Shown here: positions 46,503 through 55,494 of the stretch, one piece after another
Position numbering within the stretch: the stretch's first letter is position 1
Layout: each line of letters opens with the position of its first letter
Assembly: GCA_934621605.1 (NCBI GenBank)
Contig: CAKTUZ010000015.1
Span: 8,855 to 72,854 of the forward strand
Source: an uncultured bacterium
GTDB taxonomy: Bacteria; Vulcanimicrobiota; Xenobia; Xenobiales; Xenobiaceae
Length of the DNA: 64,000 bases
Reading direction: 5' to 3'
The notes under the pieces: model-generated
Databases searched by the model: none
What the model was told of the DNA's origin: nothing
What the model saw: the letters and a program-made list of their open reading frames with translations, nothing else
Translations under genes and position numbers: made by a program

Positions 46503-47978
46503 ATGTTTAGCCCAACGACCACAGTAAATTTAGAACATGCTTTACAATTTAAAAGCTTCAAAATAAGCAATTTGGCCAAGCAGGACGGCTGCCGTCATCC
46601 TCACGGCGCCGTAGGCTGGCTATTTCACACCGAGTTAGGCTCGTGGAAAGCGGCCGATCCTCTAGAACTGGCTCTATTTCGGCAGCTACATACACCGCGC
46701 AATTGGGGGGAATTACTTACTCTTAACAATACCCAATCGCCAAACCTACTGAAAAATAAATTGCAAGCTTGGTACAACTTGGGTTTTATTAACTTAAATG
46801 GTCGTCTCTGCGCCGACTCCTTCCGCCAAGTCAGCAGCAACAGCTTAGGAGCACACTTTTTGGCTCTACATATGACTGATACTTGCAGTCTACGCTGTGC
46901 CTATTGCTATAATGCCTCTGGCCGCTCTAATTTACCCGCCACAGAACAGCAATTATCAGCGGAATTGGCTTGTCGTTTTATCGAAAGAGCCTGCCACAGC
47001 TTCAACTCGCCGATTTTACAAATAGGTTTTATGGGCGGTGAACCGATGCTAGCCTTCGCTCAAATACGCCGAATTGTCGAACAAGCACTGCCTATCGCCC
47101 GCCGCTGTGGCAAAGAATTGCATTTTTCAGTACAGACGAACGGCCTCCATTTTGACGATAACAAGCTTGACTTTCTGCGCGATTATAGAGTCGGCGTAGG
47201 CATTTCTTTAGACGGTCCGGCTACTTGGCATAATAAATACCGCCGCACGGCTAGCGGTCAGCCTAGTCATAAACAAGCAGAACAAAGTTTTATCCAAGCC
47301 CGTCGTCACGGTGTGGCAGTCTCTCCTCTGGCCGTAATTACTGCACCTGAGCAAATGTTGGATGCTTTGCGCTATTTTGTCCGAGACTTACAAGCTTTTA
47401 ACATAGGATTCAATCTATGCTGTCCTATAGGACGAGGGCGCGAGCGCTTTGCTTTCACTCCGGAAAGCTTGGATAAAATGCATAAAGCTTACATTGAAAC
47501 CGTATTGGAAGCAGATCGCCTTTCTCAAGAGTGCGGCTGCAGCGTCACCGTTTCAGACTTTCAAAATAGGTTGCGCGGTTTAGCTAATTTTCGCCAGGAA
47601 CACATGTGCTTACGCTCCCCTTGCGGTTTGGGTACCAGCATTTTGGCTATGGACAGCCAAGGCCGCCTTTATGCCTGCGAAGAATACGAGCCCGCAACCC
47701 AAGAAACTATGTGTTTGGGCCACTTAGATAGCCTAGATAATTTAGCTCAATTAGCCGACAACAATAAACAACTACAATATTTACTCAACCGCAATGTAAA
47801 TACTATTCCGAATTGCAAACGCTGCTGGCTGCGTGCCCAGTGTGGCGGCGGTTGCACTCACAGAGCTTTAGCCCAAACTGGCAGCATTTTAGGCTTAGAC
47901 CCCATGTGCCGGTTTTATAAAAAGATATATCCTGATTTAATGTGGATTCTGGCCTTTAAGCAAAAAACTAACAACTAA
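46503..47978 (+). CDS. Radical SAM/SPASM enzyme (peptide maturase-like), copy 1
   Basis: This 491-residue enzyme has the radical SAM cluster motif CSLRCAYC (C128, C132, C135), the GGEP motif as MGGEPML and a GISLDGP strand. The C-terminal SPASM region with auxiliary-cluster cysteines reads CGLGTSILAMDSQGRLYACEE, then CKRCWLRAQCGGGC and PMC. The N-terminal 110 residues (SLEL-like winged region, ALFRQLHTPRNWGELL, LGFINLNGR) resemble a PqqD-type peptide-recognition domain. The layout matches sactipeptide, ranthipeptide or anaerobic sulfatase maturases. The substrate is unknown and no precursor ORF is seen nearby. It is tandem with a second similar enzyme. Confidence 0.88.
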   Translation: MFSPTTTVNLEHALQFKSFKISNLAKQDGCRHPHGAVGWLFHTELGSWKAADPLELALFRQLHTPRNWGELLTLNNTQSPNLLKNKLQAWYNLGFINLNGRLCADSFRQVSSNSLGAHFLALHMTDTCSLRCAYCYNASGRSNLPATEQQLSAELACRFIERACHSFNSPILQIGFMGGEPMLAFAQIRRIVEQALPIARRCGKELHFSVQTNGLHFDDNKLDFLRDYRVGVGISLDGPATWHNKYRRTASGQPSHKQAEQSFIQARRHGVAVSPLAVITAPEQMLDALRYFVRDLQAFNIGFNLCCPIGRGRERFAFTPESLDKMHKAYIETVLEADRLSQECGCSVTVSDFQNRLRGLANFRQEHMCLRSPCGLGTSILAMDSQGRLYACEEYEPATQETMCLGHLDSLDNLAQLADNNKQLQYLLNRNVNTIPNCKRCWLRAQCGGGCTHRALAQTGSILGLDPMCRFYKKIYPDLMWILAFKQKTNN

Positions 47979-48015
47979 GCATAAATCAACGTACTATTTT
48001 AAGGAAGGCAGCGTC

Positions 48016-49524
48016 ATGTGTGTAAATCAAGCTAATTCACAAAATTGGTTAAGTCCTCAAACTTTGATTTCTAAAAATAAAAATATTCGCAGTAAGCGTC
48101 AGAACAACTTATGTCTACTGATTGAACCTGAAAGTGCTTCTTGGGCCGTATTGCCTCCAGATTACCTCAACTTTTGGAATGCTTTACCAAAAATATGCAC
48201 TTGGGAGCAGGCTATGCATCTCGCTCATCCTTTTCCTAATACCAAGCGCAGTCAGGTCTTACTTGAATTTTACCGACGTAACTTTATCAATGCCAACGGA
48301 CGTTACTACCTTAACACCGATAAAATTTTTGCTCGCTGGGCCACCTACCCTCACTTTATTTGCTTCCATATTACCGAAGCTTGCAATTTAGCCTGCCGTT
48401 ATTGTATGGCCGATTCGCTGCCCAGCAAAGCCGCCATGCCCATAGACACATATAAATTTATTATCGGTAAAGTCTTGCGCGAATTGCCTAATCAAGGTTT
48501 TACTATCGACTTTCACGGCGGCGAGCCAATGTTAGCTTTTGAAAAGATAGTTGAAGCTATCAACTATACCGAACAGTTAAATAAAAAAGAACAATTGGGC
48601 AAAGAGCTTTACTATTCATTCCAAACTAATGGTACTTTACTGAATAGGGATAATATCAAGCGCCTTTTAGAACTTCCCAATCTACGTATTGGCTTAAGTT
48701 TAGACGGGCCACAGGAAGTACAAGATAAAAATCGCGTCTTTGCCGGCCCCAATCCCAAACGCGGCAGTTTCCAAAAAGTCATCGAAAATTTCCATTTGGC
48801 CAGAGAAATGGGTTTATATCTGGGAGTCTTAGGCGTTATCCACCAACCTCAAGATTACTTAAAATCTTTCAATTTTTTTGCCGATATTCTCAAAATTAAC
48901 AGTTTTCGTTTGAACTATTCTTCCTACATAGGTCGCAGTGCCAAACTTTTAGATTTTCCCTTAGATCGAGCAGAAGAATTTGCCAAATATTGGTTAGAAA
49001 TGATCGACTACGCTTATAACTATGCCAAAGAACACGATATTTGCTTTAATATCAGCGATATTAACAACCAAATAAACAATTTAGTCCGCAAAGATCGTAA
49101 TTTTATGTGTTATCGTTCTCCATGTGGTGCCGGTAATTCTGTTTTTGGATTTGCTATTGACGGAGGCATCCACGCCTGCGAAGAGATGGCTTCCAGCGGA
49201 TCTTGCCGTTTAGGGAATATTTTTGATCCTGATCTAAACTTGAAAAATTTAATAGATAACAGCCCGCTAGTTAAAGAGTTAAATGAAAGAAACGTCAATA
49301 ACATACCTAAATGCAGTCGCTGCCTATACAGACGTTTCTGCACCGGCGGTTGTACCTCCAAAGCTTTGGCCTTCTTTGGCACTTTCAAACGTGAATCTCC
49401 CATGTGCGGTTACTACCAAAAAGTTTTCGAAGGCCTAATGTGGCGTCTCTATAAATACCCAGACATGGTGCACTATCTTGGTGGCAGCGATTTGCAGCAA
49501 TATAATTTTAAGCCTTTTGCTTAG
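48016..49524 (+). CDS. Radical SAM/SPASM enzyme (peptide maturase-like), copy 2
   Basis: This 502-residue homologue of the preceding gene lies 37 nt downstream, with AAGGAAGG as ribosome site. The radical SAM motif is CNLACRYC (C123, C127, C130), then HGGEPML, SLDGPQEVQDKNR and the SPASM cysteines (CGAGNSVFGFAIDGGIHACEE, CSRCLYRRFCTGGC, PMC). The N-terminal winged-helix-like recognition domain is also present. The two enzymes clearly share ancestry but have diverged well beyond a recent duplication. They may modify one peptide sequentially or form a heterodimer. Confidence 0.88.
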   Translation: MCVNQANSQNWLSPQTLISKNKNIRSKRQNNLCLLIEPESASWAVLPPDYLNFWNALPKICTWEQAMHLAHPFPNTKRSQVLLEFYRRNFINANGRYYLNTDKIFARWATYPHFICFHITEACNLACRYCMADSLPSKAAMPIDTYKFIIGKVLRELPNQGFTIDFHGGEPMLAFEKIVEAINYTEQLNKKEQLGKELYYSFQTNGTLLNRDNIKRLLELPNLRIGLSLDGPQEVQDKNRVFAGPNPKRGSFQKVIENFHLAREMGLYLGVLGVIHQPQDYLKSFNFFADILKINSFRLNYSSYIGRSAKLLDFPLDRAEEFAKYWLEMIDYAYNYAKEHDICFNISDINNQINNLVRKDRNFMCYRSPCGAGNSVFGFAIDGGIHACEEMASSGSCRLGNIFDPDLNLKNLIDNSPLVKELNERNVNNIPKCSRCLYRRFCTGGCTSKALAFFGTFKRESPMCGYYQKVFEGLMWRLYKYPDMVHYLGGSDLQQYNFKPFA

Positions 49525-49535
49525 ATTACTTAACA

Positions 49536-49576
49536 AAAACGCCGCCTGCACTAGAAAGAGCAAGAGCGGCGTTTCT
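49536..49576 (+). terminator. Intrinsic terminator after the radical SAM pair
   Basis: AACGCCGC pairs with GCGGCGTT and is followed by TTC-rich sequence, 12 nt past the stop codon. Confidence 0.7.
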
Positions 49577-49668
49577 GTACTATATCCTATACAGGTGACA
49601 TATGCTTAACATAGAAAGTGATACAAAGAGCCAATAAGCGATATTTCCAAAGCAATTATCAGTTCAAA

Positions 49669-49700
49669 CAAAAAAAAGAGCTGAACTTAATTCAACTCTT
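49669..49700 (-). terminator. Intrinsic terminator of tRNA-Arg
   Basis: On the minus strand AAGAGTTGAA pairs with TTCAGCTCTT and is followed by a T-run, directly after the tRNA 3' end. Confidence 0.8.
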
Positions 49701-49703
49701 TTA

Positions 49704-49779
49704 TGGTATACCCGGAGGGACTCGAACCCCCAGCCTATTGGTCCGTAGCCAATCGCTCTATCCGTTAAGCCACGGGTAC
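49704..49779 (-). tRNA. tRNA-Arg (ACG)
   Basis: The minus strand gives a complete 76-nt tRNA with encoded CCA. The anticodon stem ATTGG/CCAAT encloses CTACGGA, giving anticodon ACG, which is normally deaminated to ICG. The T-loop GGTTCGAGTCC is intact. Confidence 0.95.
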
Positions 49780-49908
49780 ATGTTTATTTATCAGTAAGCT
49801 CATCGCTCACGCAAGATTTTATACCACACTAACCGAATAACGTCAAGTCTATACAAGTCTATAGATTGGGAAAATACCATTTTTTATAGTTTCCAACCAA
49901 ATATTTTA

Positions 49909-50292
49909 CTATTCACTGTCGACAGCAACACAAATCGGCTCAGCATCCTTTTGCTTTTCATGTTCTTTTAAGCGACGGCGAACATCCCAAATCAAATAAC
50001 AAATAGCCCAGCCACCGATAAAATAGACCATATAAGAATACCAAAAAGGTAAATTATCTCCGCAAATCCAAATATAAACCCAAGGAGAAACATTGGTAGA
50101 AACATTGAGAAAAACCCAACCAGGAATAACATTCCATTTTTTGGCCAAAGCTAGTTTTACTATATAAATTATGGTCCACCAAAAGATTACACTCTTTATG
50201 GAATACATAGTAATAAAAATTACTGGATTGACCTTATAGTAATTTATACATAAATCCCACCAATGATCGATAAAACCAGTTATAAAATCCAT
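49909..50292 (-). CDS. Small polytopic membrane protein, unknown
   Basis: This 127-residue protein has three to four hydrophobic helices (about 20-48, 55-75, 80-102), is rich in Trp and Ile, and has a charged cytoplasmic tail. No known motif is visible. It lies downstream of the glycosyltransferase-like gene on the same strand, 83 nt away. Confidence 0.65.
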   Translation of the reverse strand: MDFITGFIDHWWDLCINYYKVNPVIFITMYSIKSVIFWWTIIYIVKLALAKKWNVIPGWVFLNVSTNVSPWVYIWICGDNLPFWYSYMVYFIGGWAICYLIWDVRRRLKEHEKQKDAEPICVAVDSE

Positions 50293-50375
50293 AGATACTT
50301 CACAACCTAAAGCAAATTTTCACTGACAAGCACGATACGGCCGAACTAATTCACGAATCCAACCAAGCCCACCTG

Positions 50376-52082
50376 TCAAGAATTTTCCAAATAAATATCT
50401 TTTTGCAACAAGAATAGACCAGCCCCGGTACTTGGTTCTTGACTTAAAAGATTGATTTTCCAACCCTCCCATAATTCCAAATTATAATTGTCGTCCTTAT
50501 CTGGATACAAGCACACAACCATAAGTTGACAATTTTCAGGCCAACTTAAACGCCATTTGGCCAGTTCTTGACTATTGTAATCAGCCAAGCCCTTAACTAC
50601 ATAGGCCTGCCCTCCCCAACGATAAACTGCCGCACAAAAAAGATGACTGTCGGGAAGTACCAATGGCACCTTATTGTAAACTGATGTTTGTATGGCATTT
50701 TGTAAAAACATATCGTAAGTAGTTTGCGTAGGATTGGTAAAAGAAACTGCTTTTAGAAAATACGGTGTAATTGACGCCGCCGCCAAGAGACAAGCTACCC
50801 AACGCCAACAAAGATTCTTTCGCCAAAGCCACATAAAACCGCAAGAAGCCAACGCGGCCATAGGCACAACCGCTACGTAAGCAAAACGCCAAGAATCTAA
50901 AGAATAGACACAGGCATAATCTCCAAAAGGGTACCAAGCAAAAAATAAAGTCATCAAGAATAACCATAAGGCTGCCCCCCAAACGATCTTAGCCTGAAAC
51001 TCAGGTAAAGTGGCTGCCGACTCGACTTTATTAGTTGTAGCTTCCTCGAATTTACAAAATTTCCATTGTCCCACCAAGGCGACAAATGCCAAAATGGTTA
51101 AAGTCAACGGCCAGCCTTGATTTTTGATAAAATAAAGTCCGTCATTAAGCAAATTAAAGGCCCTGTTTTGCCATATTGTTAAGCCAGGCCGAGCTAAAGC
51201 CACAAAATGATGTCCCAGCTGCGGTGGATGAACAAAAATGGCCCACAGTGCCGACCAACCAAAAATAAATAAAATTAAAATTGCAACAGCAACTTTTTGC
51301 CAAGCGCCAACCAATTTTTTAATACCATCACACCCAGTCAAACAATAGTACACTAAAGCTATCAACGCTAAAGCTACGGTCCCTTCGGGGCGCATTTGCA
51401 TCAACCAAGCGCCACTTAAAGCCAACCACAGACAATTAAGCCAATTGCAAGAGCGACTGCAACTCAAACAAGCCAAAGCAAAAATAATTAGAGCACTCAA
51501 GGCTGCCAATTCGGCCGAAGCTCCTTGAGCCAAATGTAGCAGAAAAGGCAAAAAAGCCATCGCCATACTAACCACCCAAGCGCTTGGTAGCGGATATAAA
51601 CAACGCAAAAATACAAATAGCACAACTATGCTAGCAGCAAGGAGCAACTTGTTGAGCAAAGCAGCCCTATACCAAATAGGCAAAGAGCCAGTTCCTACCC
51701 CTGTATGAAAAAACATTTTATTAAAAACGCCGATTAAATATGGCCAACCTTGCGGATAGGGCGGTTGAAAATAATCAAATTGTTCTACTTCATTAGGGCT
51801 ATTGAAAAAAACTAAAGGACAAGTGCGACCGTATTGCGCTATATTTTGCCCTATAGAAGCGTAATAAAATTCATCATTATAAACGTGAGCCTGAAAATAA
51901 GGTTGTATATTCAGTAAAAAAACGACCAAAACAAACAGAGAAGAGAGAGCCAGCCATTCTTTGACAGTCCATTCCTTAGTAACAGATACCAAAGCAGCCA
52001 TTGTCAAAATTAGCAGTAGACCTAAATTGACACTCAATATGTATACATATCCGTACTCGATTAACCACCGAGAAATACTCAT
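50376..52082 (-). CDS. Polytopic membrane glycosyltransferase-like protein (GT39/GT-C fold)
   Basis: This 568-residue protein has about 11-12 hydrophobic helices. An acidic pair in the first periplasmic loop (VYNDEFYYAS, near residues 71-80) fits the catalytic Asp of GT-C/PMT-like glycosyltransferases that use polyprenyl-phosphate sugars. The C-terminal 120 residues form a soluble domain. It stands alone on the minus strand, opposite the related gene at 57673-59538. Donor and acceptor are unknown. The GT-C call rests on topology and the DE motif only. Confidence 0.65.
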   Translation of the reverse strand: MSISRWLIEYGYVYILSVNLGLLLILTMAALVSVTKEWTVKEWLALSSLFVLVVFLLNIQPYFQAHVYNDEFYYASIGQNIAQYGRTCPLVFFNSPNEVEQFDYFQPPYPQGWPYLIGVFNKMFFHTGVGTGSLPIWYRAALLNKLLLAASIVVLFVFLRCLYPLPSAWVVSMAMAFLPFLLHLAQGASAELAALSALIIFALACLSCSRSCNWLNCLWLALSGAWLMQMRPEGTVALALIALVYYCLTGCDGIKKLVGAWQKVAVAILILFIFGWSALWAIFVHPPQLGHHFVALARPGLTIWQNRAFNLLNDGLYFIKNQGWPLTLTILAFVALVGQWKFCKFEEATTNKVESAATLPEFQAKIVWGAALWLFLMTLFFAWYPFGDYACVYSLDSWRFAYVAVVPMAALASCGFMWLWRKNLCWRWVACLLAAASITPYFLKAVSFTNPTQTTYDMFLQNAIQTSVYNKVPLVLPDSHLFCAAVYRWGGQAYVVKGLADYNSQELAKWRLSWPENCQLMVVCLYPDKDDNYNLELWEGWKINLLSQEPSTGAGLFLLQKDIYLENS

Positions 52083-52330
52083 AGCCGCCGCTTTTCCATA
52101 ATAAAAATACGGTGGCAGCTTTTCGTACCGACTTTATTGAGGGCCTGCTCTTTCTGATAGTTCTAAAAAAGCAGGTTATTCCAACACCTGGGGAGCTAAA
52201 AAAACCCGAAAATATCCCTATTTTGAGACCTACTTGCAAAAGGTCAAAATCAATTATCTAGAGAAGGCCTAGGTCTTATCAGAGGACGTCTTTCTTACAT
52301 CCGCATATTAACAAAATTGTGAGGGTATAT

Positions 52331-53872
52331 ATGAGTCAAGATCGTATGCCACCTGGCTTACTGAACAACTTTCCGCAGCGCGAAAGGAAGCCAGAAAGGC
52401 CGAACTTTGACGCTGATGATTATCAACCACCTTCTCAAGAGCTAAGCCAAACTTACTACGTGAGTCCTTACGTAGTCGCAGGATTCGGCTTGTTAATTTT
52501 TGTTATACTGGTCGTCTGCGGTTGCATCTATTTTTTGGGCCGTCAGGATAAAACAGCCGACATACCTTTGCAAGCAACCTTAACCTTAGGTAAAGACGCT
52601 AAAGCTAATATCAGCCCCTCACAGTGGATAACTCTATCAGTTCCCAGTACGCTGGCTAAAGACAATATTATCAGAACAGGTTCGGATAGAATCTATGTGA
52701 TTGAACTTCCCGAAGGAGCCACTTTGCGCGCCGACGCTGACACCAGCTTCAAATTCCGCGAGATCAAAAAAGAAAACGACAAAACCTTTATTTGTGTCAC
52801 TTTATATAAAGGTACCCTATTTGCTGCCGATACTCTCAAGACCAAGGTATCTATTTCCACAAAATATTGTGATATTACACCTTTAGCCACGAAATATGCA
52901 GTAAGTCAGCAAGAATCTGAAGATCTTACCGAGCAAACTCAAATCCAAGTTTGCGAAGGGAGTGTTGAAGCTATTCACGCCTTGGATTCTAAGATGAAGT
53001 TTGCTATAAATGTCGGTCAACAGTTAGAGTTGACAGAGACAACCGTCAATAAGCCACACCAAGCGGACAAAGACGCCTGGATAACCTGGAATAGCAAATG
53101 GAACTCAGTATCCGACATAAAAACAGCTCACGGAGTAAAAATTAGCGACAGCGTTTTAAGGCAAAAAAACAAAAAGAAGAAAAAAGCTCTTTCTACTCAG
53201 GATTATCAAATTGAAGACAGTGCCGAAAATACTTCTGAAGACACTGATTTTCAGCGTTTCCGTGACAATCGAGCTTTGCGCGGAAATTCCGCTCCGTCAA
53301 ATAGTCCGACCTCTCCTCAACCTTCGGTCAATACCTCCAGAGACTCTGCTCCTAATGTTGCTCATCCTCCTGAGCCAGACAACCAGCCTCATTACACTCC
53401 GCCTCGGGTAGTTCCCGCCCCTCCCCCCATCCCCGCCTCCCCTAGACGAGAAGAGTTTACTCCGCGCTATGGTGGAGAAAATTATGCTCAGCCTACTCGT
53501 CGCGGCGATCCCAGACAAACGCCTAAAGCTCCAAAAATTCATCGCAACGTGCCTCATGAAAATGTTCCTCCCACTCAGGTTGCTCCTCCTCCAAACATTC
53601 CTGAACCACCTAAAGTAGGCGGAAATAACCGAAGGAACGACGCCATGAGTGAATTTGAACCAGTCGAAAATGATAAAAAGGATAATAAAAAAGACCGCAC
53701 ACCCAATATGCGCATGGATGCCAGCGGCTTTATGTATCCGGAGCATGACTTTGAAGGTGCAGCCACCAGCAAAAGCGGCAACCCCTTAGATGCTATCACC
53801 GACACCAATAAAGATGTGCTTAAAGCAAAACCACCCTCAAGCAAAGCTTTAGACGCGGCCACTTACCGCTAA
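52331..53872 (+). CDS. FecR-like domain protein with Pro-rich C-terminus
   Basis: This 513-residue protein has a short cytoplasmic N-terminus, one transmembrane helix (about 47-70) and a FecR-like beta domain (DNIIRTGSDRIYVIELPEGATL, KGTLFAADTL, ISTKYCDITPLATKYAV). Then come a KKKKK stretch and about 230 disordered Pro/Asn/Arg-rich residues. Normally FecR proteins partner an ECF sigma factor, but none is nearby, so this may be a structural cell-surface protein. A GTG 12 nt upstream overlaps the ribosome site, so the ATG at 52331 is used. Confidence 0.75.
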   Translation: MSQDRMPPGLLNNFPQRERKPERPNFDADDYQPPSQELSQTYYVSPYVVAGFGLLIFVILVVCGCIYFLGRQDKTADIPLQATLTLGKDAKANISPSQWITLSVPSTLAKDNIIRTGSDRIYVIELPEGATLRADADTSFKFREIKKENDKTFICVTLYKGTLFAADTLKTKVSISTKYCDITPLATKYAVSQQESEDLTEQTQIQVCEGSVEAIHALDSKMKFAINVGQQLELTETTVNKPHQADKDAWITWNSKWNSVSDIKTAHGVKISDSVLRQKNKKKKKALSTQDYQIEDSAENTSEDTDFQRFRDNRALRGNSAPSNSPTSPQPSVNTSRDSAPNVAHPPEPDNQPHYTPPRVVPAPPPIPASPRREEFTPRYGGENYAQPTRRGDPRQTPKAPKIHRNVPHENVPPTQVAPPPNIPEPPKVGGNNRRNDAMSEFEPVENDKKDNKKDRTPNMRMDASGFMYPEHDFEGAATSKSGNPLDAITDTNKDVLKAKPPSSKALDAATYR

Positions 53873-53892
53873 ACAAGCAGAGCTGGGAATGC

Positions 53893-53936
53893 AGACAAGC
53901 GATTCGCCTCTATTTAGGCAGGATCGCTTGTCTTGT
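53893..53936 (+). terminator. Intrinsic terminator after the FecR-like gene
   Basis: A long stem of AGACAAGCGAT and GCCT pairs with AGGC and ATCGCTTGTCT around a short loop, 20 nt after the stop. The T-run is weak. Confidence 0.6.
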
Positions 53937-53979
53937 GAATACGTACAAACTGTTCCACCATCAAAAGGCCCTTTTTAAC

Positions 53980-55473
53980 GTGAAAATTCTTTTAATTAAC
54001 CCTCCTCTGTCTGCCGAAGAACAACATAATCCGGTGGTAGCCAATTTATTTTCTAACGCTATGCCCTTGGGAATTTTATATATAGCTTCCTATTCCATAG
54101 AGCGTGGCCTTAATGTCAGAGCTATAGACTCTCCGGCCGAACGTCTTAACCTTGACGAAACTATGGCCAGAATAAAACAATTCAGCCCTGACCTAATCGG
54201 AATTACCACTACCACTCCGGTATTCCACCGCGCTATAGCCCTAGCCAGAGCGATAAAAAGCTGGGCCCCCCAATTGCCGATTGTAGTAGGTGGCCCCCAT
54301 ATAAATGCAGCTCCCATTACCTCCATGTTGCATGATTGCTTTGATATAGGTTGCATAGGTGAAGGAGAAGAAACTTTTTACGAATTGGCTACCGCTTTAG
54401 GGCGCGGCGATTCGCCAGAGCATATTCACGGCCTGATTTTCCGCCATTCTTCAGGTTCCATACGCTTTTCTCCGCCTCGAGCACCGCTTATGAACCTCGA
54501 TTTATTGCCTTTCCCGGCCCGCCATTTGCTTAACAGCAAGCTCTACACATCTCTACCCACGGACGTACAATATTTACCAAAATTTACCGTATTGGCTACC
54601 CGAGGCTGCCCATTCCGTTGCACTTACTGTGACCATGCTTCCGAAGGCGAAAAATATCGCACTGCTTCTCCTACTTATATGGTTAACGAATTAGAAATGC
54701 TGGAGAAACAATACGGTGCTAGAGAAGTAGCTTTTGTGGGCAGCACTTTTACAGCCAAACGAGAAAAGGCCATAGAGTTATGCAACTTAATTTTAGAGCG
54801 CGGCCTCAAACTTAAATGGACATGTTCAACTCGCGTAGACGTAGTTAATGAAGAGCTGTTACGCCTTATGAAGCGGGCCGGCTGTTGGTCTATTCGCTTT
54901 GGAGTAGAAAGCGGCAACCAAAAGATTTTAAACTTCATTCAAAAAGGCATTACCAAAGAACAAGTAACTGAGGCTATCAACCTCTGTGAAAAAGTAGGGA
55001 TATGCACCAAAGCTTTCTTTATGGTGGGCCACCCTGGCGAAACGATTCAAACTATGGAAGAGACTATAGATTTTGCCTGTTCTTTGCCTTTAACTGATAT
55101 TACCGTACAAATAAATACACCTTTGCCCAATACGCATCAGTATGCTATAGCCAAAGATTATGGCACGATCCCTTCGGTAGACTATTCAAAATATTCTTTT
55201 TTTTCGCCGGTTTTTATACCGTACGGCTTAACCAAAGAAGACTTAACGTATTATCACAAAGAATTTTATCGTCGCTTCTTTTGGCGCATTCCCACAATAA
55301 AAAGGCAACTCAAAAAAGTGGCCCATTTTGCCACTTTAATGAATTATTTGCGTTGTTTAGACTTGATATTCTATTTAACTTTAGACATTTTTAAGCGTCC
55401 CAACCGCAATCAAGCTGCCCACGATAAACAGTTATCTTCACCGGTAGGTGAAACTTCCGATTTTAAAAGCTAA
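53980..55473 (+). CDS. B12-binding-domain radical SAM enzyme
   Basis: This 497-residue class B-type radical SAM enzyme has an N-terminal Rossmann domain of the cobalamin-binding type (VKILLINPPL, GITTTTPVFHRA, VVGGPHINAAP, CIGEGEETF) and the cluster motif CPFRCTYC (C210, C214, C217 from the GTG at 53980). An MVGHPGET strand typical of these enzymes follows. The DxHxxG lower-ligand motif is not present, as in most base-off members. A start 15 codons upstream lies in the preceding terminator. Family members methylate or rearrange lipids, peptides or hopanoids. It heads a run of lipid and envelope genes. Confidence 0.85.
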   Translation: MKILLINPPLSAEEQHNPVVANLFSNAMPLGILYIASYSIERGLNVRAIDSPAERLNLDETMARIKQFSPDLIGITTTTPVFHRAIALARAIKSWAPQLPIVVGGPHINAAPITSMLHDCFDIGCIGEGEETFYELATALGRGDSPEHIHGLIFRHSSGSIRFSPPRAPLMNLDLLPFPARHLLNSKLYTSLPTDVQYLPKFTVLATRGCPFRCTYCDHASEGEKYRTASPTYMVNELEMLEKQYGAREVAFVGSTFTAKREKAIELCNLILERGLKLKWTCSTRVDVVNEELLRLMKRAGCWSIRFGVESGNQKILNFIQKGITKEQVTEAINLCEKVGICTKAFFMVGHPGETIQTMEETIDFACSLPLTDITVQINTPLPNTHQYAIAKDYGTIPSVDYSKYSFFSPVFIPYGLTKEDLTYYHKEFYRRFFWRIPTIKRQLKKVAHFATLMNYLRCLDLIFYLTLDIFKRPNRNQAAHDKQLSSPVGETSDFKS

Positions 55474-55494
55474 AATAAAAGAGGCTCTTGACAT

